From positions 62,001 through 126,000 of the forward strand of contig JBAMJR010000084.1 of the NCBI GenBank assembly GCA_038501785.1: a stretch of DNA of 64,000 nucleotides, in the 5' to 3' direction. Numbering within the stretch: position 1 is the stretch's first letter; the number at the start of each line of letters is the position of its first letter. Below, one piece after another: positions 34,880 through 64,000 of the stretch. Source of the DNA: Myoxocephalus aenaeus (taxonomy: Eukaryota; Chordata; Actinopteri; Perciformes; Cottidae). The notes under the pieces were generated by a model. The model saw only the letters and a list, made by a program, of their open reading frames with translations. It was not told the origin of the DNA and searched no databases. The translations under genes and the position numbers were made by a program.

Positions 34880-36440
34880 TTTAATGGTATAGTATGTCAA
34901 AAAAAGTAATGGTAAGATGAACAGTATGGTATGTCCAAAAACGTCAAAAGAAAGCTTTAAAATATCAAAGTACAGTATGTTGTGATAACCTTCAGAATTT
35001 TTTTTATAATATAGAATGTAAAATAAATAAATAATGTCAGCAAAAAGTCAGAAATACTTTATTGTATCCCATCATTGAATGATCCTGTCATTCAATTTCC
35101 ATCAAAATGTCATAATTTAGTATATAATACAAACGTTAGTAAGTGTCATAGTATAGTATGTTGTGAAAATAAAAATATCAGTTATTATTAGGTCATTAAT
35201 AATGCCATAAAAAGGTCTTAGAAATAACATTTAAAAAAGTTGAAGTTTAGTATGTAATTAAAAACGTCATAGTATAGTCAGAATTTAGTATGTCATAACA
35301 ATGTAATAAACAGACATGATATAGTATGTCATTGAAAATGCCAGAAGAAGTCAGAGAATGAGAAGAGATATGTCATTGAATATTATGAAATTAGCATTCA
35401 GGAAAAGACGTAGTATAGTATGTGATTGACAATATCTTTAAAATGTCATACCATAGTGTATACTATCGTTTGTGTTACTGCCCCGTGTGGCAAACCATGG
35501 CATTACATTGTTAAAGAATTGCCACCTGTTGATGGCGTCATTGCCTTGTCGGTGCCAGCTGTGCACAGGGCGTGCAGCTTAAGCACAGCACGAGCCGAAA
35601 ATAGTTTTTCAACTGGTTTGTATAAATGTAGCTACTTGTTCATCAGAGTGTATGTTATCCTGTTTCTTTGCTTTGGGTCGCTGCGGCACATCCTTTATGG
35701 AGTTCATGTTGTCCTTCTGTTCATCCATCTTCTACCTGAGCGCCGCTGGACAACAGGCCGTGAGTAAATCCAGCGAAACCTTGTTGAGCACGTTTCATTG
35801 TGATGGAAATAAAGGAAGCCACCACACATAGTATGGCATACAAGAAAGTAATACTGGCATAGTATGCCATTAGAAATGACATTTAACAATTCATCGTATA
35901 GTAGGTTATAAAATGTCTCACAAAACGTCAGTTTACTGTCATTAAAATACCATTAAAAGGTCAAACTGGTATAGTATTGTATGTAGTCATAATAAATAAG
36001 TCATAGTATAGATTGTTAAAGAAATATTATAGAATTCCATAAAATCAGAGTATGTCATTATAAACATAAAAATGCCAAAGTGTAGTTTGTTGTGAAAAGT
36101 TATTAAAAGTCGTATTATATAATGTCATTCAAATTTCCATCAGGAAAAAGGTTATAGTATGAAATAACATTTAAAATGTAACAAATTCATAGTAAAGTAG
36201 CTTTAAAAAAATGTACAAATCATAAAGTAGCTTGTCATTTGAATTGCATACTTGTATGTGAAGAAAAAAAGGTCATATCAATTAAAATGTCAAAAACATC
36301 ATCGCATGACACAAGTCATAAGTCATTGTATAGTATGTCAATAGTGTCATTGAAAATGTCATAAAAAGTCCTAGTATAGTTTGTCATTTATAAATATCTT
36401 TAAAATGTCAGTGTAGTATGCCATTAACAAATCGTAAAAA
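34880..36440 (+). repeat. AT-rich degenerate repeat array, main block
   Basis: Scores of variants of 'GTCATAGTATAGTATGTCAT' and 'AAAAATGTCATAAAAAGTCA' follow one another with irregular spacing. A non-repeat, more GC-rich segment of about 370 bp (35455-35830) interrupts the array. The same unit recurs at four other places in the window. The class (decayed satellite or transposon-carried array) is not known to me. Confidence 0.8.
35455..35830. other. GC-richer segment inside the AT-rich array
   Basis: From 'tactatcgtttgtgttactg' to 'ggaaataaaggaagcc'. It lacks the repeat word and ends with an AATAAA. A 113-codon open frame overlaps it but contains no domain I recognise. Origin is unknown: it may be ancestral sequence that the repeat has spread around, or an insertion. 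Confidence 0.5.
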
Positions 36441-36680
36441 AAAAAAAAAGACAAACCAGTTCACATACTTTAGTTTCAACTTTAGATTTAATTTTCTTTA
36501 CCCTGGAAAAAAAGCTCACATGGGAGGGCATCTGCAATGAAATCCCATACCAATAACAATCATCAACAAATAAAGTCAAAGAATATCATACAAAACATCT
36601 CTTATAACACTGTTAAATAGACTGTGACTCGTATTGTCTTCACTAGGGGAGGACTATAGCTCGTGCTCCCTGCAGGAGGT

Positions 36681-36750
36681 CGGTTGCTGTGTGCTTCCTC
36701 ATACAACAGAGCAGACATGCAATACAATGAGGGAGGCAAACCAGAAAAAA
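36681..36750 (+). repeat. 70-bp duplicated sequence, right copy
   Basis: Direct copy of 34788-34856, 1.9 kb away, at the other side of the AT-rich array. The word 'agacaaaccagttca' is also shared between 34753-34767 and 36449-36463. Confidence 0.92.
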
Positions 36751-37316
36751 AAGGGATAGATTTTAGTTGATGGAGATGAGAACGGCAGAGAGGAGAACAC
36801 GTCTGTAATGCAGCGGATTCCAACACTGGGGATTCACTTTGCACCTCCTCTTTGTAACAGACTGGAGGAGGTGAGGATTGTTCACTGTCGTTAAATATGT
36901 AGGTTTTCTGAAGAATTTAGGAGGCGAAGCTAATCCTGTAATGCCCTCTTATTTGCTTCCACGTTGCTTTTTTTTTTTTTTCCTTCCTTTTTCTCCTGCA
37001 TTTGTTCATTGGTGCCGACAGGGACAGCAGCATCCTGGAATGATATGCCAGCATCTGACAAGAATTTGATCTGTGTGTACAGAGCTTGGCAGGACTGCTC
37101 TCATATTGGCCTCCAGTTAGGATAAAATTATCAGTTATATCAAAGCTGGCCTCGAAAAACCTTCAGAGTAAACGGTCACAAATGATGGGTGCAGCAGAGA
37201 AACCGCACCGTCGGAGACAGAAAATCAAACCCTTTTGAGTTGCTACAGAAACACCCCTCTGCTTGTCTGTGTGCCGTACACACCCACACGTACTGAGGAG
37301 CTTTAAGATGGAGGTT

Positions 37317-37322
37317 TTTATT
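37317..37322 (-). other. candidate polyadenylation signal of cdk17
   Basis: Minus-strand AATAAA about 385 nt past the cdk17 stop codon. Confidence 0.4.
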
Positions 37323-37705
37323 TTTTATGTATGAAAATGGAAATAACAAAAAAGGTCTCAAAATACCACCACTTCAAAAAAAAGAAGAACAATCTATACA
37401 CATTGCATGTACTCATTAAAGTGACTGAGCCAGTTAGAATTCTAGACAGTAGTTGGATTTAGCAGCAAATTCTCTTCTCAATAAATATAGATGTACAGTA
37501 TATAAATGTCTCTTTTGGGCCAGGTTCAGGCCAGACCTGGAAAGGGGGGTTGGTGGCACTGTGGACGAGTTTCCCAAGTAGCTTGGGGGATGGGAGTGAT
37601 GATGGTGATGCTCCACGCCAACATCCATTCCTGGTTACTGATCCATCGGTGAGACTGTACAGCTAGGAGACTCTTCTCAAATAAAAAAAATACAGTCCAG
37701 AGAAT

Positions 37706-56636
<18,931 letters not shown>

Positions 56637-56658
56637 GGAGCTCTCGGGAAGGGGAGGC
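56637..56658 (-). other. cdk17: 5' untranslated part of the first coding exon of cdk17
   Basis: An acceptor (CCTCAG) lies at 56661-56659, so 22 transcribed bases precede the ATG. They contain no in-frame stop, so an upstream exon could in principle extend the protein. Confidence 0.6.
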
Positions 56659-59600
56659 CTGAGGATGACAAATTTGAACAGTGGTTAGTTCTAACCCATG
56701 TTACACAATGATATGAATAGATATAGCTTGTTATGTTTTTTTTTTTTTACACAAGAGTCCTCTACCACCACTATCTGTGAGCTGTATTGTTGTCGCAGGC
56801 CTTGACATTTCACAGACAAAACTGTACTGTAAACCGTCTTTAATAGAAAAGAATACACCTCACCCGCCTGCAGCCATGTTTCACAATCCCACATCAAGAG
56901 TCAAACTGAAATTAAAGACGTTGCTGAATCACCAGGTATCTTACTGGGCGAACAATGACACGGACCAGCGCTCTTGCGTTAATTATGACTCAACTCATTC
57001 AGGCACATTACTTTGCATTCCTCCTCCTGGGAAAACATGACAAGTTGGTGAGAGATTCTTACGGGTGAGTTTGGAGTACGGTCCCCGGCTTACCGGACTG
57101 TAAAAGCAAATCCTAAACCAGGGGGATTTGCTCCTGAATGGAGCCGGACTAGCCTGGGCCGCGTCGAGTCCACATCACACATTCCAGCTGCACTTACTGT
57201 GTACATGAGAGTAACTGATTGTGAGAGCTAGAGACAGTATATATGTGTGTCTGTGTGTTTGTGTGTGAGGAAGTCAGCAAGAGAATCTGTGGGAGAGGAA
57301 AACAAGATCAAAATCTAGACATCAAGATATTTAGGAATGTTTGGCAGGAGCAGATTACAAGCAGCCTCTCCCTGTGACCTAGTGGAGATCATGACTCCAC
57401 TACGACTGCTGCAGATACGAACAAGTGTCTGTCTGTCTGTGATGGTGAGGAGTAAATCCAGACATGAAAACATGAGTAGTAGTAGAGCCCCTCAGGGCTC
57501 GCTGCCTGTCAGCCATTCCCAACCATCACTCACAACCGGATTTCTGTCCAGAGATGTAACATTTTACTCACACAGCCAGAGCCAAATAAGGAGAACACGG
57601 GAGTGAATCAGAGTACGGCTGAAACTAAAGCTGCCGTCTTAAGTGTTGATGCTTTGAATCATCAGTTAAAAGGTTAGGCTCTTTCTTGAAAACAATACTC
57701 ACATAGCTATACGTGCAGTTTCTGTTCGCTGTTATTTTTTTGACCACAAAGAGATTTCAATGTAAACCACGGGGACGAAATCCAAAATCCTCATTATGTG
57801 AAAAAAGTACATTAAAAGTTCAGCAAAAGGAAATATGAGGCTTTAGCAGGGATTTCAAGTGATTCAAGAGGGGATTTGTCACTGTGGCGGCATTTTTTTT
57901 CTTTCTAAAAAAGCTAAATATTTTGACAAATTTGACCCATTTGATTTGTGTAATCTTATTACTATTATCTACGGCTACGCTTTAGAACGTAATCCGTCAC
58001 AGAACAAGTGAAGGGCCGTTTACCATCACTTTCAGTGGAATGGCAGTGGGATCTCTTCTTAGCCAGTATGGGAAGAAAAAAACAATTTAAGTCACTAAAA
58101 ACAGCAAGTAAATATTAGCATGTGAATATTATATAATACATAGTATATATAATATACTATATATTATACAATGTTGTTTTAAGACAGACTTGAAAAACTG
58201 CGAACCAATCCTTTAAGAAGCCATGGTTTGAAATTAATTTAGTCAGTTTCATTGAATGCAGAAGAACAAAGAACAAGAGCAGGACAGACGACAACATTTC
58301 ATAAACTCTTTTCAATATGAATTTCATCTGTTGGTTATTACTTCTTTTAGCAGTTAGTCTAAAATAAGCAAAAGGTTCCATTATAAGTTCCATGAATCCA
58401 GGCTCACGTCTCCAAATTGTTTGTGTTATCCAAACATATTCAATCTACAACAATAACAAAGAATGTCTGGCCTTTGTGCTTGATAACCAACTTAAATGAT
58501 TATAGTGCTTATTGCAGCGGAGGTTGAGAGAAGCATCAGCCCAAACTGGCAAATCAGATTAGACTTGAAACAAGTCCAGAAACACGGCGACAGTGGCAGC
58601 AAAGCAGTGAAGAAAACATGGCGCCCTGATTTAAAAAACTTTGAGAAGATATATATAGACGATTCAGCAGCTACATAGCCTATTTTTCAGCCGACAAACT
58701 GGAAGTTAGAGGCCGGTTTAAAAAGTTTGGACATAGAGTTTTAAAGAGGCAGAGAGCCTGCCCCCATTCCCTCCACACAGCAGCAACAACTCTCTGGACT
58801 GGGCTTCAGGCCAAAGCAAACTGGGACAGTGCAAAGACGAAATATTAAACTGTAGATCGTGAGCACCTAAACTACACAAGGAAACTTGATATAGTCACAG
58901 CTTCTGATAGCAGTGGGGTAGACTAGTTGTTTAGTGGTTTCGGATGAGTACGGTACTTGCTTCCTGGTTCGCAATCTTTGTCACAACATCAAAGTAAAAT
59001 GTTGGCATATAGAGCAAATCTACCGGGTCGTACGTACAAGGAATGGGAGCGCTCTTCTCCGATGTTTTCCTATTAAGACTGGTCAGAATATTTATTTTAC
59101 ATACTCATCTTGCCTACATTCATACACACTGCCCTACTGTGCTCTCAGTCAAGCAGCAATCAATCTAATTATTCCAGGATCCGAGATGAGGCAGAATGTC
59201 AACTCGACTGTCATAACAGCTTCACATCAGTCCGCTTCATGACACATCAGCTCCAGCACGGGCAAGCAGTCTGTCGTCTCCCTGACAGCTCACTGCGTTA
59301 CCCACTCTCCTGCTGCAGCATTAAGCTCAGCCTGCAACATGCGCGCTACATAGAATAAGTACACTCATTATACCGATGACATTTTTTAAATTATTAACCA
59401 CTATTGAAGGCCCTGAAAGAGACAACTTCAGAGTTCACAGGTTGCAGTGACCATTTCTTCCCACAGCAAGCCAATTAGTCAATAGTCGTGGTTCCACTCA
59501 ATTGTCAAGCAAATGTTAAGTACACTTTTTAAAATGGAAAAGAATGAATCGCATTTCATTTATCTGGTTTTGAGCGAATAAACTAGGCTACAGCGGAGCT

Positions 59601-62600
59601 TCTTCAGGAGTTGGAGCCATAAAATATGTTTTAGGAGCGGCTGTAATCTGCCAGTAAACAGAGTAGAAGAATTAAGAGGTTACAAACCGAAAAACATTGC
59701 CTTGAGCAATTGAACCCATGATGGAAAGTGATGAGGTCTGAATTTTAGGCAAAGTTATAATTGTTCTTTCATGTCAGCTAGCATTGGCCATGTTTCATGC
59801 TCTCTGGAGACGAAGACAAGGATCCTCACGTTATGGGAATATCCAGTAAAACGACAACGTAGAAACAGCTGATCAGTCAATTGAGTTAATGGTTTGCTAC
59901 GTCACAACTTATTCAGCAGTTAAAAACGTTTAACGAGTTAAAAAAATATTTGTTACGCAAGCTTCATCGTATTTTGCCATTTACAAACAGCTTTGTGATA
60001 CTTCAAAATGTGCATTAACATTTATGTGAATGGAAATACTCTGCAACAATGTTGTAAATTGCTTCAGTCATTAAATAAATGCCAAATATTTGCTCATTCC
60101 AGCTTATTAAAAACATAATTTGTTGCTTTTCTCTGTTTTTTAGTCATTGTAAATGGCATCATCATTGGTTTTGGACTTTTGGTTTGACAAATTAGACATT
60201 TGAAGAAGTCGCCTCAGGATCTAGGAATTTGAAATTGACATTTCACGCCATTTTGTGGACTTTTCATAAATGTATAGGAGTAATGTAAAAAATAAACACA
60301 ATCGTAATAGACACAATCGTTGGTCGTAGCACTGAAATCAGTGTGTTGTGTTTAGAATCATTGGGATAAACTCAAGGATTATCTGGCACCAAAATTGGGA
60401 TAAATTGACGGGCCATTCCCTGTTTGTTTTTTTGCAGTAAATCTGTCTTAAGTTTCCATGGTGATGTGCCGAATCCCCCCCGAATTTATGAATGTGTAAG
60501 AGGGAGCACATTAACATCTCATAAATAACCGGGATTTGACCTACTATCCTGCAGACTTCATGGATACAAATCACTTTCTAAGTGTCCAACGTAAAGTTAA
60601 TAGAGCAGTAGGGAGGAGGAAGAGAGAAGGGGCCGTCTATGTGCCCCGTATCCGCTGGCCCACGTTCCTGCTGTGGGATCGAGTGTGGAGCTTTGGACAT
60701 GATCTCTGTTCCGAGCCTTATCCGTGCTCCCCTAAGTAGGCCGGTCTGAGGTCTGAGCTCCAGATCTGCTGGGAGGTGGCCAGGGAGCAGGAGGGGGGTG
60801 GGGGGGATACGTGGGGAGGAGCGGAGGGGCCCGAGGTCCGTGATTCTGGATTTGTTACCACAGCAACCTAACTGCTTTTTCCATGTTGAAAATGCAGTGC
60901 ACGACAGGAGACTGCATGCATGCTGATTTTCCGTCTCCCTCCATCGCACAACCTATAGAAACCCCAACACCCCCTCTTCTTCTGCAGCTCCCGCCCCACC
61001 CGACTACGTCTGCATTTTCATCCCCTAAACCAGCCATCAAAACCCAACATTACACAACACACGCCTCACTGACAACCTGACATCTCCTGCTGTATGTTAA
61101 ATTGCATTTTCCACCTCTGGTTTCCTGGCAGTTCAGTAGGCAAGAGGCAGCAGGGAGGGGATGCAGGGAAACGAGGGAGAGAGGAGGAGCATTCTGGATG
61201 CTGCAGTGATGACAATACACATATGGATTCTGTGCTTTTCCCCCACTGCAGCCGCGAGCAGACAGCGACTGTGCTGCTGATGAACAGAGGGCTACTAAAC
61301 GTGTAAGAGGTCCTGCTGTGAGGAACCCCCACCCCCCACGGCAGCCCTGTAATACCAGACTAATGCTCAACAAGCCACAATCACCGCAGAAGTCTGTACA
61401 AATGTCCCAGTTCTGCCAGACGAACCAATCGCATCGCAGCCACCATCACTGCCACAGGGTGCCTGCTGTCTGGGCCACCCACAGGAACCCGAAAGGAAAG
61501 GTAGCAACCTCTCCGTGACCCCCCCCCCACAGGGTTCAGTAAACCACCTAACGGCACTGCCTACAGGAGAACGGGGGTCCTAGAAAATGTCTGCCTTTCC
61601 TCCGACTGCTTTCGCACCGAAGACGACAAAGAACAAGTGTGACTGTTGGCATGATTCACTGGTGAGCTCAGCCTTTGCTTTTCTAAAGAGCAGCCTTTTC
61701 TCATCCTGGCCAAGACAATGAGGACATGAGTGAAGGAGCTGGCTCCATTATGGGGGCCCAACATAAAGGCTGCATTGTGCACAGTAAAAAAAATAAAAAG
61801 TAGGCTTTGTAGGTAGTGTGCTGCGTGGTGCCGAGCTGCGCGTGACAACCAGGCCGGCATGCTTCCCCCCACGCACTGCAGCAGGTGAGGATTTCATTTA
61901 TCAGTTAGATGCGTTTGAACTTAACCAAAGCCATGCAAAAAGTCCCATCAAGTTGTTGTCGTCGTCTTTTCTTTGCTCTTTTCCATCCTTAATGACATGC
62001 ACACGCTTTCCCCACCCTGCTTTCACACTTGTCACACGCGTTACCTGTGTTCGCGGGGCTAGTCGGTGCTGACGGACAGGTCTGTGCTGGTGTGTGGGTG
62101 TCAGTGTGTGTGGGAAATACAACAGAAGCCAGTGGCCGAAGGAGGAGGCCAGGCCAAACCAGTGACGCACACAGGCACAGATCTCACAGACGAGATTCAA
62201 CACTAGCTGATTAACACTGCTGCTATGGTTACGGCGGCTTGAGTGACAGGTCTGCTCCTCTCTAAGTCTTTTCTGTGGCCCAACGCCGCCTGCAGTCAGA
62301 CAGCCGATGACCAAGTTCAATATTGCAAGTTTGTAGCTGCAGTTAAATAGTTTTCGGGGGGCCATAAGCTAGTTTTGTAGACTCAAGGAAGATCAGGTCA
62401 ATTGCTTTTTAATTTTCTTGATTAATATAAAAGACTCACATAGTCACACAATGTCGCCTCCTCTTGTGATTAACCTTAAATATACAATTATACCCAGCGC
62501 CGCCTCACCCATGTCCTCACAAAACTTGATTAACTGCCCTTCATAAATATGTCATGAATAACTACGACTTTAAAATGAAACACATCATTCATATGGAAAC

Positions 62601-62999
62601 GATACATCTAAAGCGCCACTTACACTTCAACTGATAACACAGTTTATGAATGGGATGAAAGGACTGCATGAATCGTGACAGATAAGCCTTGTGGACCCAG
62701 CTGAGATCAACAGATATGGCCTGATAGCATCTGGTCCGCGGCAGACGTGTGTGTGTGTCACTCTAATGTAAAACATTTTTGGTCTTTTCTGTCTAGTGTA
62801 ATTCTTTGTAAAACCTCCATCACAAGTTTTGTGGTTAGAATCCTTTGTGGAGGGGAAATAAAACTCTTTTTCAGACTGGAACCTGAAAGCGTTACGGCTA
62901 AAAGGATTTTAGATGTTTATTTGTCATCCATTTAAATATATTGATAGCCTTTATTAAGTCCAGATTAAAAAAAAGGCAGCATAATTATCACTGACTCCT

Positions 63000-63160
63000 G
63001 TCTGACTCATTATGGAGATAATCGCCCAGGCGTGGACTCATCTGATCTGAGCTCGAGTTAAGTCACCTGGCGTCCGTTTGTGAGCAGAACATTAGCATCA
63101 GAGAGAGCGACAATTAGCCTCCCCTCCCCGCTCGTCTGCGCTCATCGATACCACAGCAGG
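63000..63160. promoter_or_regulatory. possible conserved non-coding element
   Basis: A repeat-free stretch with several homeodomain TAAT cores (GAGATAATCGCC, ACAATTAGCC, ACATTAGC) in the cdk17 5' region. Conservation could not be tested, so this is only a candidate. Confidence 0.2.
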
Positions 63161-63668
63161 TCTTGATAGCCTTTCATGGCTGTTAAAGCAACAGCAACAA
63201 CAGGCCAAGCTGCTATCTAACTAAGGGCAGACGGCAGTACGAGGTTATCAGAATATCAGTTTCACTATCAAACTGCAAACACAAACAGCTCCCAGCAGCC
63301 TTTGTAGTCCTTTCAGACAGCCGGCATGCCAAGCACAGTTATGTGCCGGAGAAATTCCATGGGGTATCTTTGTTTATAACTGACTTTATTTGTCTGTGTG
63401 TCTTCAAAAAACACAAGATCTTTTTATTTGTTTGGTTGAAAAACTACAACAAGACGGTTGGTGATAAATCGATCAACTGATTAATTAATTGAGCTCTAAG
63501 TTGAATGATATACGAAGATATTCATTTTTATAAAGATATGAAATAGAGCAAATATACACATTTTAGTGCTTTAAACAAGCTGGGATTTGGGTTGTCTCAT
63601 CTTTTATGGATGGTCCACTTTTGAAGAAAAAATGATTGAGGAAAAAGTTTGTTCCACCGTGCTCCTTT

Positions 63669-63694
63669 CCCCCCCCCCCCCCCCCCCCCCCCCC
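63669..63694. repeat. poly-C run, 26 bp
   Basis: Uninterrupted C homopolymer, unusually long for genomic DNA. The length may be affected by sequencing error. Confidence 0.95.
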
Positions 63695-63980
63695 GCTTGT
63701 GAGTGGTGAGAAACTCACGAAGCTTTGAATTAAATAGAAAATTGATAATATTATTAGGAAGCAACTTGTTTTTAGCCAAACATTGGTCTACTTTCTCAAG
63801 CCCTGATTAGAAAAACCCTACTGCGCCACGGTAGAGGGGGCCTGTTTCTTCTTAAATCAGCTAATTAAAAGAACAAGCACATGGATTTAACGTGGTCTTT
63901 TATTAAACCAGTGAGAACTTAATTATGAACAACTCAGCACATCTCAAATATGTGAGGCTATGCTGGCTGTAATTACGTTG

Positions 63981-64000
63981 GTGTGTGTGTGTGTGTGTGT
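63981..64000. repeat. (GT)n microsatellite at the window edge
   Basis: At least ten GT units, continuing beyond the window. Confidence 0.95.

Larger units (their letters stand above)
34690..37316. other. elk3-cdk17 convergent spacer
   Basis: The two genes end toward each other here. The spacer is almost filled by the AT-rich degenerate repeat, bounded by two copies of a 70-bp sequence. No coding feature is seen. Confidence 0.75.
56659..64000 (-). other. cdk17 upstream intron or 5' flank
   Basis: No exon was recognised in these 7.3 kb. The region should contain the 5' intron of cdk17 and perhaps its promoter. It holds GC-richer stretches at about 60600-61310 and 63000-63160, a C26 run (63669-63694) and a GT repeat at the right edge. 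Open frames of up to 154 codons lack recognisable domains. Confidence 0.55.

Noticed and set aside
61901..62365. 154-codon minus-strand frame in the cdk17 upstream region
   Set aside because: No domain, no homology that I recognise and no exon context.

Overview
The window is genomic DNA of a ray-finned fish, probably a percomorph. The genes are split by GT-AG introns, their proteins match vertebrate families along their full length, CA/GT and GATA microsatellites are frequent, and teleost-type DNA transposons are present. The organism is inferred from content alone.

Four protein-coding genes can be read end to end by joining exons with phase-consistent splice sites, and one tRNA gene is present. 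In order they are: ntn4 (netrin-4, minus strand, 10 coding exons, 1451-9244, 635 aa); an intron-containing tRNA-Tyr(GTA) gene (14944-15031); hal (histidine ammonia-lyase, minus strand, 20 coding exons including a 28-nt microexon and one GC-AG intron, 17498-23721, 651 aa); elk3 (ETS ternary complex factor, plus strand, 4 coding exons, 29913-34061, 408 aa); and cdk17 (PCTAIRE-class cyclin-dependent kinase, minus strand, 16 coding exons, 37706-56636, 526 aa; its 5' non-coding exon was not located). The order and orientations match human 12q23 (NTN4-HAL-ELK3-CDK17). SNRPF, CCDC38, AMDHD1 and LTA4H, which lie between these genes in human, are not seen here.

The genes do not form one pathway; they are an ancient linkage block. 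Netrin-4 is a secreted basement-membrane protein, HAL a cytosolic enzyme of histidine breakdown, ELK3 an ERK-responsive nuclear factor and CDK17 a cytoplasmic kinase.

The rest is introns and spacers. A Tc1/mariner element with an intact 346-aa transposase, DD36E spacing and matching 29-bp terminal repeats (54893-56114) lies in the first coding intron of cdk17. A degenerate AT-rich repeat built on 'GTCATAGTATAGTATGTCA' recurs at five places, and its largest array fills the elk3-cdk17 spacer between two copies of a 70-bp sequence. hAT-like remnants occur at 24204-24990 and 28052-28578. Three copies of a 'agtacttttactt' repeat, two retroposon tails and many microsatellites complete the picture. 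No prokaryotic feature, CRISPR array or wholly unknown gene system was found. The most unusual items are the DD36E transposon, the microexon and GC-AG intron of hal, and the AT-rich repeat with duplicated flanks.
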